Source of the DNA: Mucidula mucida
Taxonomy: Eukaryota > Basidiomycota > Agaricomycetes > Agaricales > Physalacriaceae
NCBI GenBank assembly: GCA_015501055.1
Contig: JADNYV010000284.1
Location: 1 to 44,726 of the forward strand
Length of the DNA: 44,726 nt
Direction: 5' to 3'
Shown here: positions 9,847 through 22,115 of the stretch, piece after piece
How positions within the stretch are numbered: the stretch's first letter is position 1
Layout of the letters: every line of letters begins with the position of its first letter
Notes under the pieces: model-generated
What the model was told of the DNA's origin: nothing
What the model saw: only the letters and a program-made list of their open reading frames with translations
Databases searched by the model: none
Position numbers and translations under genes: made by a program

Positions 9847-12515
9847 CTACTTCGCCGGCGCCACATACGGTTCGTCTTCTCCGATCGACTTTGCTACACT
9901 ACTGCGGTCCGACTGTGGCGTGTAATCAACTGCATCTGCATCCACAGCCACTTGTTTCGCGCGCCGCGTGTCTCTATACTGCAACGTCGCCGTCAGCACT
10001 GCGAAGCTGACTGTAAATCAGAATATCAGAAACTGACAACGTCAAACTGAAATTGAGGACACGTACTCATTCCTACAGAGATACACGCAGTCGTTATGTT
10101 ACCCCTCAGCACGCGGGGCTGCTCGACCTGAGGGAATATCACGCTAGGAGACAGTCATTACTTCGATGCATTTTGCGAATGCTGACATACGCACATAGGG
10201 AGCCAAGCCTGTGAAATGTTATGAGCAAAATGATACGCAATTAACGCCATTTTTCATACCTGGACTGTATACGCGAATGTATTACAACAAGCCACCACGA
10301 AGGCGCGTTCTAACAGAAGCGCATTTAGTACTTCGATGAACAATACCCTACAGAGCTTTGCTCACTTTCGTTGTCATTCCCGGTAAGTTCGTTTGCCCAG
10401 CCGAGGATGATACCAGATAGACCTCCTTGAGTCGCGGTCTAGTACGAGTCAACTTCAGACATATGAAAAGACGATCAGGACTCTGCGTACCATATAATAA
10501 AGCGCCCAACGACGACCAATATTCGTATACAGTGGCGTAGCGGCGAGCGCAATACATATCGCTACATTCCAAGTCTACGAACAGAGGTTAAATTCGGTAC
10601 GCGACAAAGCAACGATTGCTTACACCAGCGAGCACGATAGGCAGCCACCTATTCTGCAACCCATCCGAAGTCCAAGCCCACGTGAGCGCTGAAGTACACT
10701 GAATGTCAACCCCGTCCAGAATCACCAAGAAACGGATGCCGACTCATGATGATTTGTACAACGTTTTGACCCAAGGGATAGACGTTGATCTGGCCGATGC
10801 TATACTTCGTGTGTTCCGGTGTATTAAAGCTCTTGAGCCAGAAAATCATGGACGAGCTGGGCCCACTGCCGTTGTTGAACTATTAAAACAATCGTAAGGG
10901 GTGATATCCACGGTCGTACAGTCGATCGTTAACGCACCAGGACATAGACTGTGAAGAGACATCGTCAGATAAATGCCACCGATAAAACACGAGGGCGTAC
11001 GAGGAACAAGCGTGTACAAATGCCACGTCTTGAAAAACCCTTTAACCTGTAACTTTATTGAGCGCGCGCAGGGAAAAACGACAGGAACCGCTTCGACCTT
11101 AGCCTTAGTGAACTTCTCCGGCGCCTTCCTTCCAATAGCCTCCATTCTCTTTCGTCCGATCTCCAGCTGCTTCTCAGTGTAAAAGACCGAAGGCCGCGTA
11201 TTAGTCGGCAGGTCTGCATCGACGTTAGTACAACAACAACACCAATATTTCCCGGCAGGTACCTGGCATGATGAGGTATCCCAGAAGGGCTATAGGGATA
11301 GTGATGACGCCGTCGATAATGAAGAGCCCTAAGTATCCACGGCCATAGTAAGCATAGCCCGGATACTGCGAACGAAATTGACAGACATTTCCATCCCGCC
11401 AGACCGTGTACGCCATTCAGCCCATTGTAGGCACCCTAGACGTAATCACGTTAGTGTGAAGATGACGATCCGACGCTCCATGACGTACCGTTTGTAAAAA
11501 GCCGCTGAACATCGGTCCAATAGCACTAGCGGTCTACGAAGGCGCGTTTAGTGTACACTCGAGGACAACACTGTGAGCACATACGTGAAAAATACACGCC
11601 CGTTTCGCTAGCTCCTCGCTTTTATACCAACTTCCAATCACATATTGAATGGCAGGGTAAAATGTCGATTCCGCCAGACCTAGAAGACGATAGCATGAGA
11701 ACAACAGCCGGAACCCCAGCTCGCGTCACGTACCGACGAAGAACCGGATGACAATTAGGTGATTGAAGTTTGTCGATGACGCTAGAATCATAGTCAAGGC
11801 ACTCCAGATAAGTTCCATGGTCGGAATCTGCGCGCTTCATATTCAGTTCGTGCATTGATGGCATGTCGAGCGCGACGCGTACCCAAATCGAGGGCCGAAT
11901 TCGTGTTATGAGCATGCTAAGTAGTAAAAATCGTTAGACCTGACAAGGCTATGACGACCGGGGACGCACTTTGAGGGAATCTGTCCAATGACATAACCAC
12001 ACGTCCACGCCGTCGTTATATAGTTGAGTTGATTGCCATGCCTGTATGACGATGATGAGACACAGTTTCTCGTGCAGTGGCGCTTAAGCTCACAATCCGA
12101 GGCTACGAAGTAATGTCAGATACCACACGCATCACGATGATGATCGAGGAACGTACTCTTCTTTCATCCCAGAAACATATGCGTTCTATACGTTCAATTG
12201 AGATCCACTTCCCCCTACAAGACGCTCACAATCAACGCACCGTGATATTCTGCTGATCTAAATACGTGCGAAAACGGTAAGCCGAAAACTCATTAACACG
12301 ACGCGAAAGAAAGACTTATTTGCTAAAATACGACAACGCAGCGTACGTCAACAGACACGCGTCAAGCTTCCCAAGGAACCGGCGCTCCTCCGGTGACTTG
12401 TCCCAAGTATCCCTGCCAAACATTCAGAGATCCATATTTCGAAATGCGGTGATACAAACCAGACGTAGCTGCGCCAAGGGCGTTTCTTGAGCGCGACAAT
12501 GGAATCGGAAGACAT
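9847..12515 (-). CDS. MFS transporter, Dal5/allantoate permease-like
   Basis: A 12-helix plasma-membrane symporter of the fungal anion:cation family (allantoate, pantothenate and nicotinate permease relatives); substrate unknown. Exons (high to low): 12515-12460, 12412-12320, 12265-12241, 12185-12157, 12102-12094, 12041-11970, 11916-11883, 11827-11734, 11679-11585, 11533-11489, 11435-11387, 11328-11263, 11213-11098, 11046-11001, 10948-10938, 10879-10744, 10688-10624, 10574-10491, 10438-10366, 10309-10260, 10208-10195, 10143-10067, 10010-9847. They total 1503 nt, 500 aa, with no internal stop. Family motifs in order: KKRPWRSYVWDTWDKSPEER, KYLDQQN, GNQLNY, RPSIW, GLAESTFYPAIQYVIGSWY, GWKWLFIIDGVITIPIA, LPTNT, GFFKTWHLY, YAWTSDG-like TWAWTSDG, QGGLSGIILGWANE, FPQVEQPRV. 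The start follows from MSSDS reading into KKRPW. All introns are GT-AG except 12266-12319, which is AT-AC. Probably functional. Confidence 0.88.
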
Positions 12516-13805
12516 GACCACGCAGCGAAGCCTGGGAGTAGCAGGTTACAGGAGACCCACCATTTCCTGGATCGAATTCAGCGAGTTTTGTACTGGCAGT
12601 GTTACCAAGACGTCTCATCCTGGGTACCGAAGACGTGATTGATGCGTGAAGATAGAAGGCCCTATCTTCCTTATCAGAGAGCGAAGTGACGCCCTCTGAG
12701 GGAATAAACCCTTTCAATGAATACGCCTTGGACACGACGGTCTGTGGTTCACGAAATGATCGTCAAGAATACTACCCCTGCCTCCCCTGGGAATAGCGCT
12801 CGAGGAAGTCCTGTCGTAGCACCTCTGTTCTTCCGGGGTTAGATGGTCAGGATACCAGGGTTATACTGCGGCTTTGCACAAAGAAGCAAGACGCCATTTG
12901 ACGCGAAAGTGGTGGTTGATGACAAGACGCAGGTCACGCTCAAGTCACGTTGCCGCTGTTTGGCTACGCGTGCTGCCCGTTTCACTTTTTGAAGGAAACC
13001 TCTGTGTCGGTTTTAAAAGCTGAGGTGGCTGGCGATCTCAGGTGGCTTGACTTTACAAAGCACATCATCATCTACGGCGTGTTTCTCTCTATATATCCGG
13101 ACGGCGGATAGTACGGTATGGATACAACTAGATACTTTCTGATGATGCGCAGTCCTGCAAGGCGTGTGCGAGGTGGTGCACGAGACCAGTGAGTCCTCTC
13201 TGTGAAGTTCTCCCGTATGCAACTCCTGGTATGCTATGATCTGTCGGGTTGTTCTGGGAGGAGAAACGGGGAATATGAACGCGTGCGTCGAGCGGAGACG
13301 GGAGTTGAAATGAGACTTGCCAGAACACGCGTCTACTGTGACTTTGATTTTTGGGCAGCAATTGTACCATTTAAGCATTTTAACTTCCTAGCTACATCTT
13401 AAGTACAGATGCGTATCTCAGCGGATAAACGTCCAAGTTCATCATGATTTGTTGGACCAGATTTTTGGTCTCCTCTGTCCTGTGCACCCCCCAGGCAACC
13501 CCTTCCTGCAGATGTACCCGGGACGCTCTACTACTTGTTGCAACGAATCATGATCGTGAGCTTGACCTTCAATGCATCTTAAAGAGCGGAACAAACACGG
13601 ATTGTCTGAGCCGATTCTGGGTCAAGCATTCCCAGTAGACATGTAGTACAAGACGTAGGCGAAATGGAGGGGCAGGACCAGCTAGGATCGAGGATCGAAC
13701 AAGAGCGGAACTGGTATATACATCTATCCAATACTGTACACTGCAAAGTACATCGACTACCAATACAGGAATAAATCATCAATATATTCAAACTGTTGTC
13801 TGTCA
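12516..13805. other. Intergenic between MFS and P450 genes
   Basis: No gene supported on either strand; small ORFs here lack family motifs and splice logic. It must contain the MFS promoter (minus strand) and the P450 3' end. Confidence 0.5.
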
Positions 13806-15694
13806 TCATCGTCTCGAAAACTTGACCATCATCTTCAGGGGCTTGTGCATGAATCCTTCGGTCGTTTCCAATGTCGGCGACTGTAATTGGACGTTATAGC
13901 GATGTAGTACCGTGGCTAAGACCAGCCGCATTTCCATGTACGCAAGACTACGCTTCGTTGTTAGTAGAAGTCTCGACGTTGCATGATAGAACCTTACTTC
14001 CTGCCAAGCTAGCATACGTCGTAAGTAAAGCTTTGAAGAACGCAAGGAGTTGTACTCACGCATGCCCGTGGACCTTTCCCGAACGTCAGTAAGTATGGCT
14101 TGAGATCCCTCGACTCCAGCCAGCGTTCAGGACGAAACACCTCCGGATCGCCCCAAATGCGGGGGTCATGTTGGATGGTCCATGCCGGTACCGACATCTC
14201 AGTCTGTCGGTCGAACATGAACATACATCGACTGAATCGTCATACCCACTCACCCCTTCCGGAAAGAATCGACCGCAACAGTAAGCGCCACCCTCTGGGA
14301 CGGATCTATGGAGACCAATGGCGGTCGTGGCATACAATCTCAATCTATCCCAACCACGTCAGCATCCTTCCGATTGCAGTTCACAGATAAACACACCCTT
14401 CATCAATGGTCGCATCAAGATAGGGCATATCCTTGACGTGGCCGTACGTGATATCAGCACTATCCCCATGGTAGGCCTCTTCCAGGATGGAAAGAAGCTT
14501 GCGATGAACACGTGGATGCGTTATAATAAGGTGAAGAATCGCAGTCATTGAATTAGATGTGGTATCAGATCCAGCAATTCTACGCACAATTCGGGTCAAT
14601 ATGATTTCGAAGTCCAAAGAATGGCCGAGCGAACTTACAGGAGCGTCACAGCTTCTGCGACCAACTGCGTGACTTGTCTGGGCGTCAGATCCTCCGGATT
14701 ATCCGTACGAGCTTTGATGATCTTGCTCAAGATATCATTCCTGTCTGTGCGCGATTTGAGGCGTTGCGTCACTCTCCGACGCGCTAGCGATTCTAGTCCT
14801 TGGGAACAGTGCCTTCCGCGTATGAAGAATGGATCCGGAATGAATCTCGAAAGCGTTTTGAACCAGGGATGTAATCCGAGCACGGCGGCCAAGTGTTCAC
14901 GCTGTGGGACTTCATGAGGATTGTACCATGGATATAGAACCCACGCACTTCATCTACAAGCGTAATCGCATGTTCACGCGCGATGCTTCCATCGGGGCGT
15001 TGAATAGACACGACATCACTACCCTATTTGAAAACATAGATCAGTGAAAATTCTGCACGTCCAGGCGGACCTACATTTTTTACCATGCCGATTGCTTCTC
15101 CGAACGCCAAATCAGAAAGAACATCAAATGCAAGATAATTGAACCACAGCAGTGCATCGACATAGTCGCCGGCCTCGCACATGGCATCTACCTTGCTGAC
15201 GAATGTGCTTAGGATAATGTGCATGTAATCGGTGAACTGTGAGAGAGATTTGGCAGAAAACGTCGCCGAGACCATCCGTCGTTTTTGGGCGTGATCTTGG
15301 CGGTCCATGGTAGAGAACACGGAAGGCTCGTGCCCGACGAACGCGCGATAAAATTCGGACTTGTTGAAAGCTTTAATTCCCTGACCATATACAACTGGTA
15401 TGGCGTCTTTGTCGGCAACCGAAATGTGGTTCGGAGAAATTCTCACAAAAGCGCCGTATTTCTACACATGAGAACACATGAGTGAAAAGAGGCGCAGAGT
15501 GAAGAATCTCTGGGTACCTGATGTAGCTCGTGAACAGCGAGATAACGTCGCCCCATACGTGCCTGGAACGCAAGCCATAGTGGAGTGTATCGAGCAAGAA
15601 ACGGGCCTGGTATATCTCGGAGGGGATCCATGTCGTTCATCCTGCGAAGCAGGACAACCAGGTGGAGAGTAACCACGAACAAGGCAGCAACCAT
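13806..15694 (-). CDS. Cytochrome P450 monooxygenase, CYP53-like
   Basis: A membrane-anchored haem monooxygenase of the ER. Exons (high to low): 15694-15518, 15461-15075, 15023-14949, 14901-14639, 14579-14397, 14344-14254, 14203-14060, 14008-13998, 13947-13806; 1473 nt, 490 aa. An N-terminal hydrophobic anchor (VAALFVVTLHLVVLL) precedes the hinge DIPGP. Helix I motif AGSDTT is at 303-308, the ExxR motif EGLR at 361-364, PERW at 417-420, and the haem loop FGKGPRACLG has its cysteine ligand at 440. Overall pattern (RISPNHISVADKDA, RKR-like KRRMVSATFS, YNYLAFDVLSDLAFGEAIGM) resembles fungal benzoate 4-monooxygenases, but the clan is an inference. Exon 8 has only 11 nt and completes ACLGRN. The ATG context is good (A at -3, G at +4). 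An extra 5' exon cannot be excluded. Intact. Confidence 0.9.
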
Positions 15695-16804
15695 GATCCT
15701 TTTGGAAACGTTAGCCAAAGGACTTCGTCAACAAAGAAGCCAACAGACTGGCTATAATCTAACGTGACATGCCCGAACACCGCGTTCAGGTCATGCACGT
15801 ATTGTATACTGACCCCCATCGATAGTCGAGGTGTAGTCTAGGAAAGACGCGCTTGAAAATTACGAGGCAGCGGGCGAAAAAGTTTCGTTTTCTACCTCCA
15901 TATATATGAACCGGCTTCGCACCATTCCAGGCAGTCTGAGCCATCTGATCCATTATCATCCAACTGATCTCGGGAGTTAAAAGCCTGAAGATAGTAAGCG
16001 TCCAAGGCCACCAACAGTGATAGGAAGAGGAAGCATCAGATATTCTTGTGCACGATATTGAATGGTGTCTGTCAGAAAACCTTCGCGCCCAAGAGACCGC
16101 ACCGCACCAAGTGGAACGCGACCACAGGTGCAGGGTAGACTGCAAGTCAGTAAAAAGTGACTTTCCTGAAAAACACCTTGATCATACGGTTGTTTCTCAT
16201 CTAGACGCTACGAAGCGTCAACACCGGAAGCGGACAGCGGCGATGCAATTGTTCATCTTACTCCATTCCGCAAATCCTCTCTCTCCGATCTGAGTGCGAT
16301 GACTTTGCGGTGCTGGAAAATCTATCCGAGGTTGTCCATTACTGGCAGAAGACTATATCAAGACTAACGGCTGACCTCGACAGTTTGCCAGACCATATCA
16401 ATAATGCTCGCACACGTCACTGGACTTGATGTAACAGCGCATTTTACGCAGTGTGCAGGGACCTACAACACAAGGTTACGTTCAGAACATCAAAAAGAAA
16501 AGAAGACGTACTTTATATACGGCATCCCGGAACGTTCATCATACCATCATCATGCAGTCGACAACCCACGAGTATCAATCTGTCTAGCACAAAATCACCC
16601 ATGTACACAGCCAGAAACTGATTGTCATCTAATCCGACATCATAGCGTCAGAAAAACTCAGATACAGTTGAAATACTGTACACCAATCATAGACGATCTA
16701 CGGGGGATCAAGCAGCCACATCAGGACATTCCGTAAGAAACCTTGGTATGTAAGAGTCTTCATCTACGAGCATCAGAAAACATCCAACGGCAGAAGACAA
16801 GTCC
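15695..16804. other. Intergenic between P450 and GH92
   Basis: A minus-strand stretch (15786-16145) is open and contains exon-like pieces starting after a TTGCAG at about 16142, but it cannot be joined to the P450 or given a family. It might be leftover exons of another gene or a 5' extension of the P450. Confidence 0.35.
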
Positions 16805-19730
16805 CTACAATTCCTCGTGAAGAACGTCTGGATCAGGCGCAGATGACGGATGGCTGGTCTTCATCGCAAATCTGATTGAACCACCTCTGCGAATCTCCTC
16901 CCATCTGACAAACGGTTCCTCGCGGATTTTGCCATTGACGCGGATTTCCTCAACATACGGTGTACTGGGCGCTCCGAGTGCCTCCACAGTCAGACGATAC
17001 GAGTGCGTCTCGGCATCATAGAACTTCGAATCCGATGCGCGGTTTGAATGCGCTGGAATGGGAAGATGTAACGTTAGCCTATCGAAGAACGGTCTGAACG
17101 ATCTGTTAGCTTCGGTACCCACGAGGAAAGTCGAGAGACGCACGATCCAAAGACGTATTCCTTTGACACCGGGTTCACAGGATAGAAACCGAGGGCACCG
17201 AATATATACCACGCGCTCATTTGGCCGCAGTCCTCGTTCTAGAACATGACAGTCATTATAGAGCGTTGACTCGCGTAGGCGTCTTACTCCGCTCAGACCA
17301 TAGGGAGTGGCATTGAAATTGGCGCCAACAACTTCTCTTACTCGTTGCTGTGTCAAGTCGGATCGACCCGCCAGGGCATATAGATACGGGATGTGGTGAG
17401 AGGGCTTGAACATCATCAGCACACGCTCTACACACCACCAAAGCAACACCTACTTCGTTTCCGAACCAATCCCAGCCACCATCATAATGTTCATTCAGAC
17501 TCCTCACAAACGCTGCGTTCCCACCGCGTCTCTCAATAAGCCCCGGGATATCATGCACGATGTCGAAGGAGTATGCCCATTTGTCGCCTTCAGTAAACCC
17601 ATCCGTAGGATCTGAAATGTGTAGGAAGTCTGATGCACAAATTCGTTCACAAAACATACCAGCCCAGGTCTCATTGGCGTTCCGGGCTTGGACAAAGCCA
17701 TTCGTCATGCCCTCAAACCTCTTCTGATCCGCTTCCGACGCATAATCATCTTGCGACGTCGCCTCGCTGTTCCAGATTAGCCACGGTGCCTTCATCGCGC
17801 GGTCATGCAAAAGCTTAGTGACATCATTCGACTTATTTAGATGGGCTGCTAATAGGGCGAGCGCGTAATCGTCGTCTATCGACACAGGCTTTAGTTAAGC
17901 GGAGAAATCAGAATCGTTGGCTCACACGCATAACCCAGCGTCCGGCTAACGCTCTCCGAATGTATATCGTCCGCTACCCAGCCTTTGTCCGGGAGCGCAT
18001 ACGAAGAAGATAGTCCGGCGCGAACTTCGTACTCTACACCCTGCCAGAGGTGAGTGAATGCGAAAACGTCGCGATATAAAGAATACCAACCTCTTCCCTA
18101 TCTTCGTATCGTACCTCCCAATCCCTTTCCGGGGGTACAGTCGCATCTTTCCAGACAGCCTCCCATGCCAGATCAAGATCAAACCCACTGTCAAAGCCTT
18201 TCAAAATCGCCTCCGATATCAACGAATCAGCGTGAGTCGCAATCATGATATTCGTCTCTGTTAGATGGAGATTGACAGTTAGTGATTGGTGGCTCGTGCA
18301 AACTGCATATGAACGTACCCATGATATTCTTCCACATAGGTAGCCATCCGCCTTCCTGATAGTCCTGTAGCATACTCTGTATCATACCAGGAATGCGTTC
18401 CGGGGCAAACAGTAACAAGAAACCCCATTCGGCACGATATGTATCCCAGATTGAATATCCATTGTACGATGCATCGCCATCGTGCACTTGGTCATCATAG
18501 GCAGAATAGTAGCGACCATACTCGTGGGTCTCGTACGGATACTGAAAGGCAGGAGTAAAGATGATAGAACAAGGCGGGCAACGCCTACCTGCAGTGCATG
18601 GAATACGCTTGTCATTAGCACGGTTTGGTTATCTGCGCTCCCGCCTTCGACCTGGATACGACCAAGCTTTTCCTCCCAAGCGTCCCGAGTCGCCTTTTCG
18701 GTTTCTTCGAACGTGGTGCCATCCGGGATTTCGTTTTGCAAGTTGACGAGTGCCTGCGCCATCGAAATGAACGAAGTCGCTACTCGTACATTGACAACAA
18801 GCTCCTCCGAGTCGTCAGAAGGATACTCGAATCTCGCGTAGGCACTGAGTTCTGCACCAAAGCCTGTTCTCAGACCTTCGTGTTGGTCTGTGCCCTGGAC
18901 GACGCCAAAACCGTCAAAGGCGGTATCGAATCGTGCACAGAACCAGCCTTTGAAGCCGCCATGACCCATACCCTGCGCTTTGACGCTGGAGACGGGGGCA
19001 ATCACCCAGTCCTGCATCTCCGAGTTGTAACCACATATCTGCTTCTCAGCGGAAAAGATTCTGACAAGACCGTCGGGGTATGAGATATTGAAATGAGAAG
19101 ACGTAGGTGCCGAATGAAATAATTGAGACGGTCGCGAGGCTTGTATTGAGATATACGGATGCCAGGTCGACGCTGTTTTGAATGTGAACCGCAGATGGCT
19201 GACCCTAGACGCTGACAACATTGAGTGACGATCGGACGTAGAAATACCGAATGCTTACTCGCAGTCATCTGGACGCCGATAGAGCCGCTGTCATTGCCCG
19301 CGTCCAATTCGACCTCGTAAAGACTGACACCGAACGACTCCGTGTCAGCCTTCTTCTGGAGTCCGCGCTCTTCAAACAATGCATTTATTTTGCCTTCGGG
19401 CTCGGGGCTCTGGCCTGGAACGACACCGACAAGTCCACTTTCGCCCATCCAGATGGCTGGCTGGTGTGTACCCACAAAACCATGAATGACCTTCGAATCC
19501 GAGTAGTTATACGGTAGTTTGGAAACCCAGTTCTGATGGGTTTGCGCGACCCAACGAGTCATACCGAAAGGCGGCGCGACAGACGGTATCATTCCACCCG
19601 CAAAGTTGGGCTCTGGTCCCGTGTTTCCAATAAGAGGATTGACGAGGCGTACATTGGCCGCTCCTGCGGAGAATTTTGAGGCGGCATACGACATCCCAGC
19701 GCATAGCAGTATGAGGACTATGTCCCGCAT
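16805..19730 (-). CDS. Secreted alpha-mannosidase, glycoside hydrolase family 92
   Basis: GH92 enzymes are calcium-dependent exo-alpha-mannosidases, mostly alpha-1,2, that trim N-glycans and mannans. Exons (high to low): 19730-19259, 19211-18589, 18541-18319, 18257-18091, 18040-17926, 17875-17660, 17611-17454, 17404-17288, 17238-17144, 17102-16805; 2484 nt, 827 aa, usual length. A signal peptide is present (about residues 1-16, hydrophobic core IVLILLCAG), so it is exported. Family hallmarks: NPLIGNTGPEPNFAGGMIPS and PPFGMT near the N-terminus, DGDASYNGYSIWDTYRAEW, GWLPMWKN, ETNIMIATHADS (440-451), EGDKWAY (613-619), HYDGG, GNEPSHHIPYLYA, and NEDCGQMSAWYIFGALGFYP (from 698). The intron at 17103-17143 is only 41 nt but has a CTAAC branch site. 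Appears intact. Confidence 0.93.
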
Positions 19731-20983
19731 TGTATCTGAGTATGAGCAGAACGGCAGTCCAGGTCACCGTTCATGACAGAGCAAATTAGCTCAGGATTAG
19801 CTTCTTGGGTTAGGGCTTGACCCTGACGTCACGCGCCATGATCGCGTAGCTGCGGCCCGATGCTCCGCCCTTGCTTGGGCGCGGTTTCAATGCGACGCCC
19901 ATGGCGATGCAGCTGTTCAACGTGTTTCCACGTCCACATTACCAGAAACAGTAACACTGGGCCATATAGTGGGTCTATCCACTGACTGCGCACTATAGGT
20001 CATCAATCTTCAACGAGAAATGACTGTCAGCGCCTTCCTTGAATTCCACTCGCGACACTTTCTCCACCTCCCTCTCTGTCTCTCGAGATATAAAGATAGG
20101 TAGCGATTCCTTTTGACTCAGCCTAAATACACTGAATATTGCTAGATGGTGCTTGAACTCGACGCACACGTATGGCTTGCTTGAAGGTCATCGCCTCTAC
20201 TATCCTCTGAATGAAACGAAATCTCCTTCTGCTCCGAATCTACGCGAGGCCATTGATCGTGTAGAAGCACCAGAAAAGTGCAACCGCACATTCTGGACTC
20301 ACTTACGTTCCGGACGGTCCTCTACGCTCTAGTTGTCCAGTTCATATGCTGCTGGACGCTGAACCACAGGTGGCGCGACGAACAGGCCGCATGCGTAGTG
20401 AGACCACCCTTGGGACAGGAGAGACCGTAGCCTGCTACGAAGTTGAAGTTCTTGTCCCAGAGGAAGGGCTGCCGAAGACAATGCTATTACTTTCTCCAGT
20501 TCGAATATGACTTGCCCCGCTTTGATGTGTGTGGTGACGACATTTTCTGGTGCAATACGTACGATTCGCTCCTCATTATTTGTTCTTCGTCTTAATCTAT
20601 CTTTATTCAGTGCGAGGAACGTGGACAGGTAGCGTCTGCCGCGTCCAGACTTTCAAAGAAGGCGGTGAATCAATATATTGTGCCGACATCGTTCAACTTT
20701 ATGCGGAAAGCTATCATCCCTCTTTTTGATAGCGGGCCACAAGGGCCCGGAATCTGGGGAGGAAACCCGTATCTGTCGGATAACATGTACGGGATGTAAA
20801 TTGTTTTCAATACACTCCCTTCTTCCCAATGCTACCGTTTGCTACGGTGATTTGGAGAACGCCCTCCAAAACGCGAACCCGAGCCATGTCTGCATCTTGA
20901 TAGACTTGTAAGAGACTGTTTGATACCCTGATTGCAATACATAGGAACTGAATACCCAGTCGAAATGTGCTACTTCAAGCAGG
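19731..20983. other. Intergenic upstream of GH92; one exon-like patch
   Basis: It carries the GH92 promoter side (minus strand) and then mostly non-coding sequence. On the minus strand, about 20340-20490 is open with protein-like composition (for example SQGWSHYACGLFVAPPVVQR, or WDKNFNFVAGYGLSCP in another frame), which may be a decayed or unannotated exon. No family recognised. Confidence 0.35.
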
Positions 20984-20988
20984 GTACT
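20984..20988. repeat. Target-site duplication of element 3 (left)
   Basis: GTACT immediately before the 5' LTR; identical to 25574-25578. Confidence 0.9.
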
Positions 20989-21517
20989 TGTTATGAATCG
21001 CCATATTTTCACATTTTCACATCTTATCATATCTTATCGGGGGCCTTGTCTTATCAACCAACGGACTGTTTCATCATCTGTTTCGTCACCGATCATACTC
21101 CTTTTCATTACCAAAGCCGTACTCATGTCGGACACACACCCAACACATGGATGACATCATACATGCTGATACCTCATGGACTCCCTATTGTATACACACC
21201 ACCGACACTTGTAGCACACATGGTCGTTTCAGTATCATTACTTACATGCAGTTACCACTCGTATTTAATGGTTTCACGGACTAGTAGCATACAACACTGG
21301 GTCAAGGGCGTGGAGCATCCCTAGTGGAAACGCGTATGGACAAGGAGTCTCAAACACAGACTTACTAGTATATAAGCAGTAGTGTAGTATCATTGTACTT
21401 TAGTTCCGATCTCGTTTATACACCTGGCCTAGCCTAGTCTTACGAACGCAAACACTTTCTTCCTTAGTTCTTGCTGTGGTACCTGGTTGAGTCTCGTGGC
21501 TTAGTCAGTCGCTAACA
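20989..21517 (+). repeat. 5' LTR of element 3 (529 bp, subfamily B)
   Basis: TGTTATGAATCG ... GTCGCTAACA. By the inferred start site, U3 is 20989-21401 and R-U5 is 21402-21517. Confidence 0.95.
21369..21412 (+). promoter_or_regulatory. LTR promoter: TATA box and presumed RNA 5' end
   Basis: TATATAAG at 21369-21376 lies 33 nt upstream of AGTTCCGATCT (21402-21412), the normal distance from a TATA box to a start site. That 11-mer is perfectly complementary to the primer-binding site at 21520-21530, so it is probably the first 11 nt of the transcript. Confidence 0.7.
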
Positions 21518-21519
21518 GA

Positions 21520-21530
21520 AGATCGGAACT
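21520..21530 (+). other. Self-primer binding site of element 3
   Basis: AGATCGGAACT, 2 nt after the 5' LTR; 11 of 11 bases complementary to the presumed RNA 5' end in the same LTR. Confidence 0.8.
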
Positions 21531-22115
21531 ACTTTCTACCACCTACCACACATCCCTGATCGTTGATCAGCACTTCGCTGTTTGATCATCACACATTTTT
21601 CCATTCCCTTTCCTGTTTACAGATCGACGGATTCCTAATTCCAGCGCACGTCCGCATACATGTGTATTGGTCCCAGTAGCGCCGGCTAACAGTTAGAGAT
21701 AACTGCCTCGGGTGCTGGAAGTAGCCGCTCTCACAAGAACGAACTTTTGGCAGTTGCACTTCAGTGGGCGCTGTTTACGGGTCAACCCCCATTCCCAGGG
21801 AAACTTCGGCTTACCTCACACCAGAGGGACGTCGGCTGGGCAATTGCAAACTTGTGATGAGCTCTTGGGCTCCGTAGATACGTAGTCAGTAGTCGGTAAA
21901 ATAGTGTAGACAGTTACGATACCTACCTACTTTACTTACCTTACAATACACATCATCATTCCCCACCCTGCCAAGTCCTGGATTCTATTTCAGATCTAGG
22001 CGACTCCTCCTTATTCATCCAAACCTCTATTCCCTCACCCGTTTCATCAAGATCCACATCTCCCATATCCCCACTTTCACCCTTTCACTCTCTGATCCTA
22101 TCACCCCGATTCATC

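Noticed and set aside
12424..12735. A 103-codon minus-strand open frame over the 5' end of the MFS gene
   Set aside because: It starts at GTG, not ATG, and is in the wrong frame for KKRPWRSYVW. The ATG at 12515 fits the family.
15443..15718. A 91-codon minus-strand frame as the P450 N-terminus
   Set aside because: The first codon is TTG, and the last part is intron. The P450 was started at ATG 15694.
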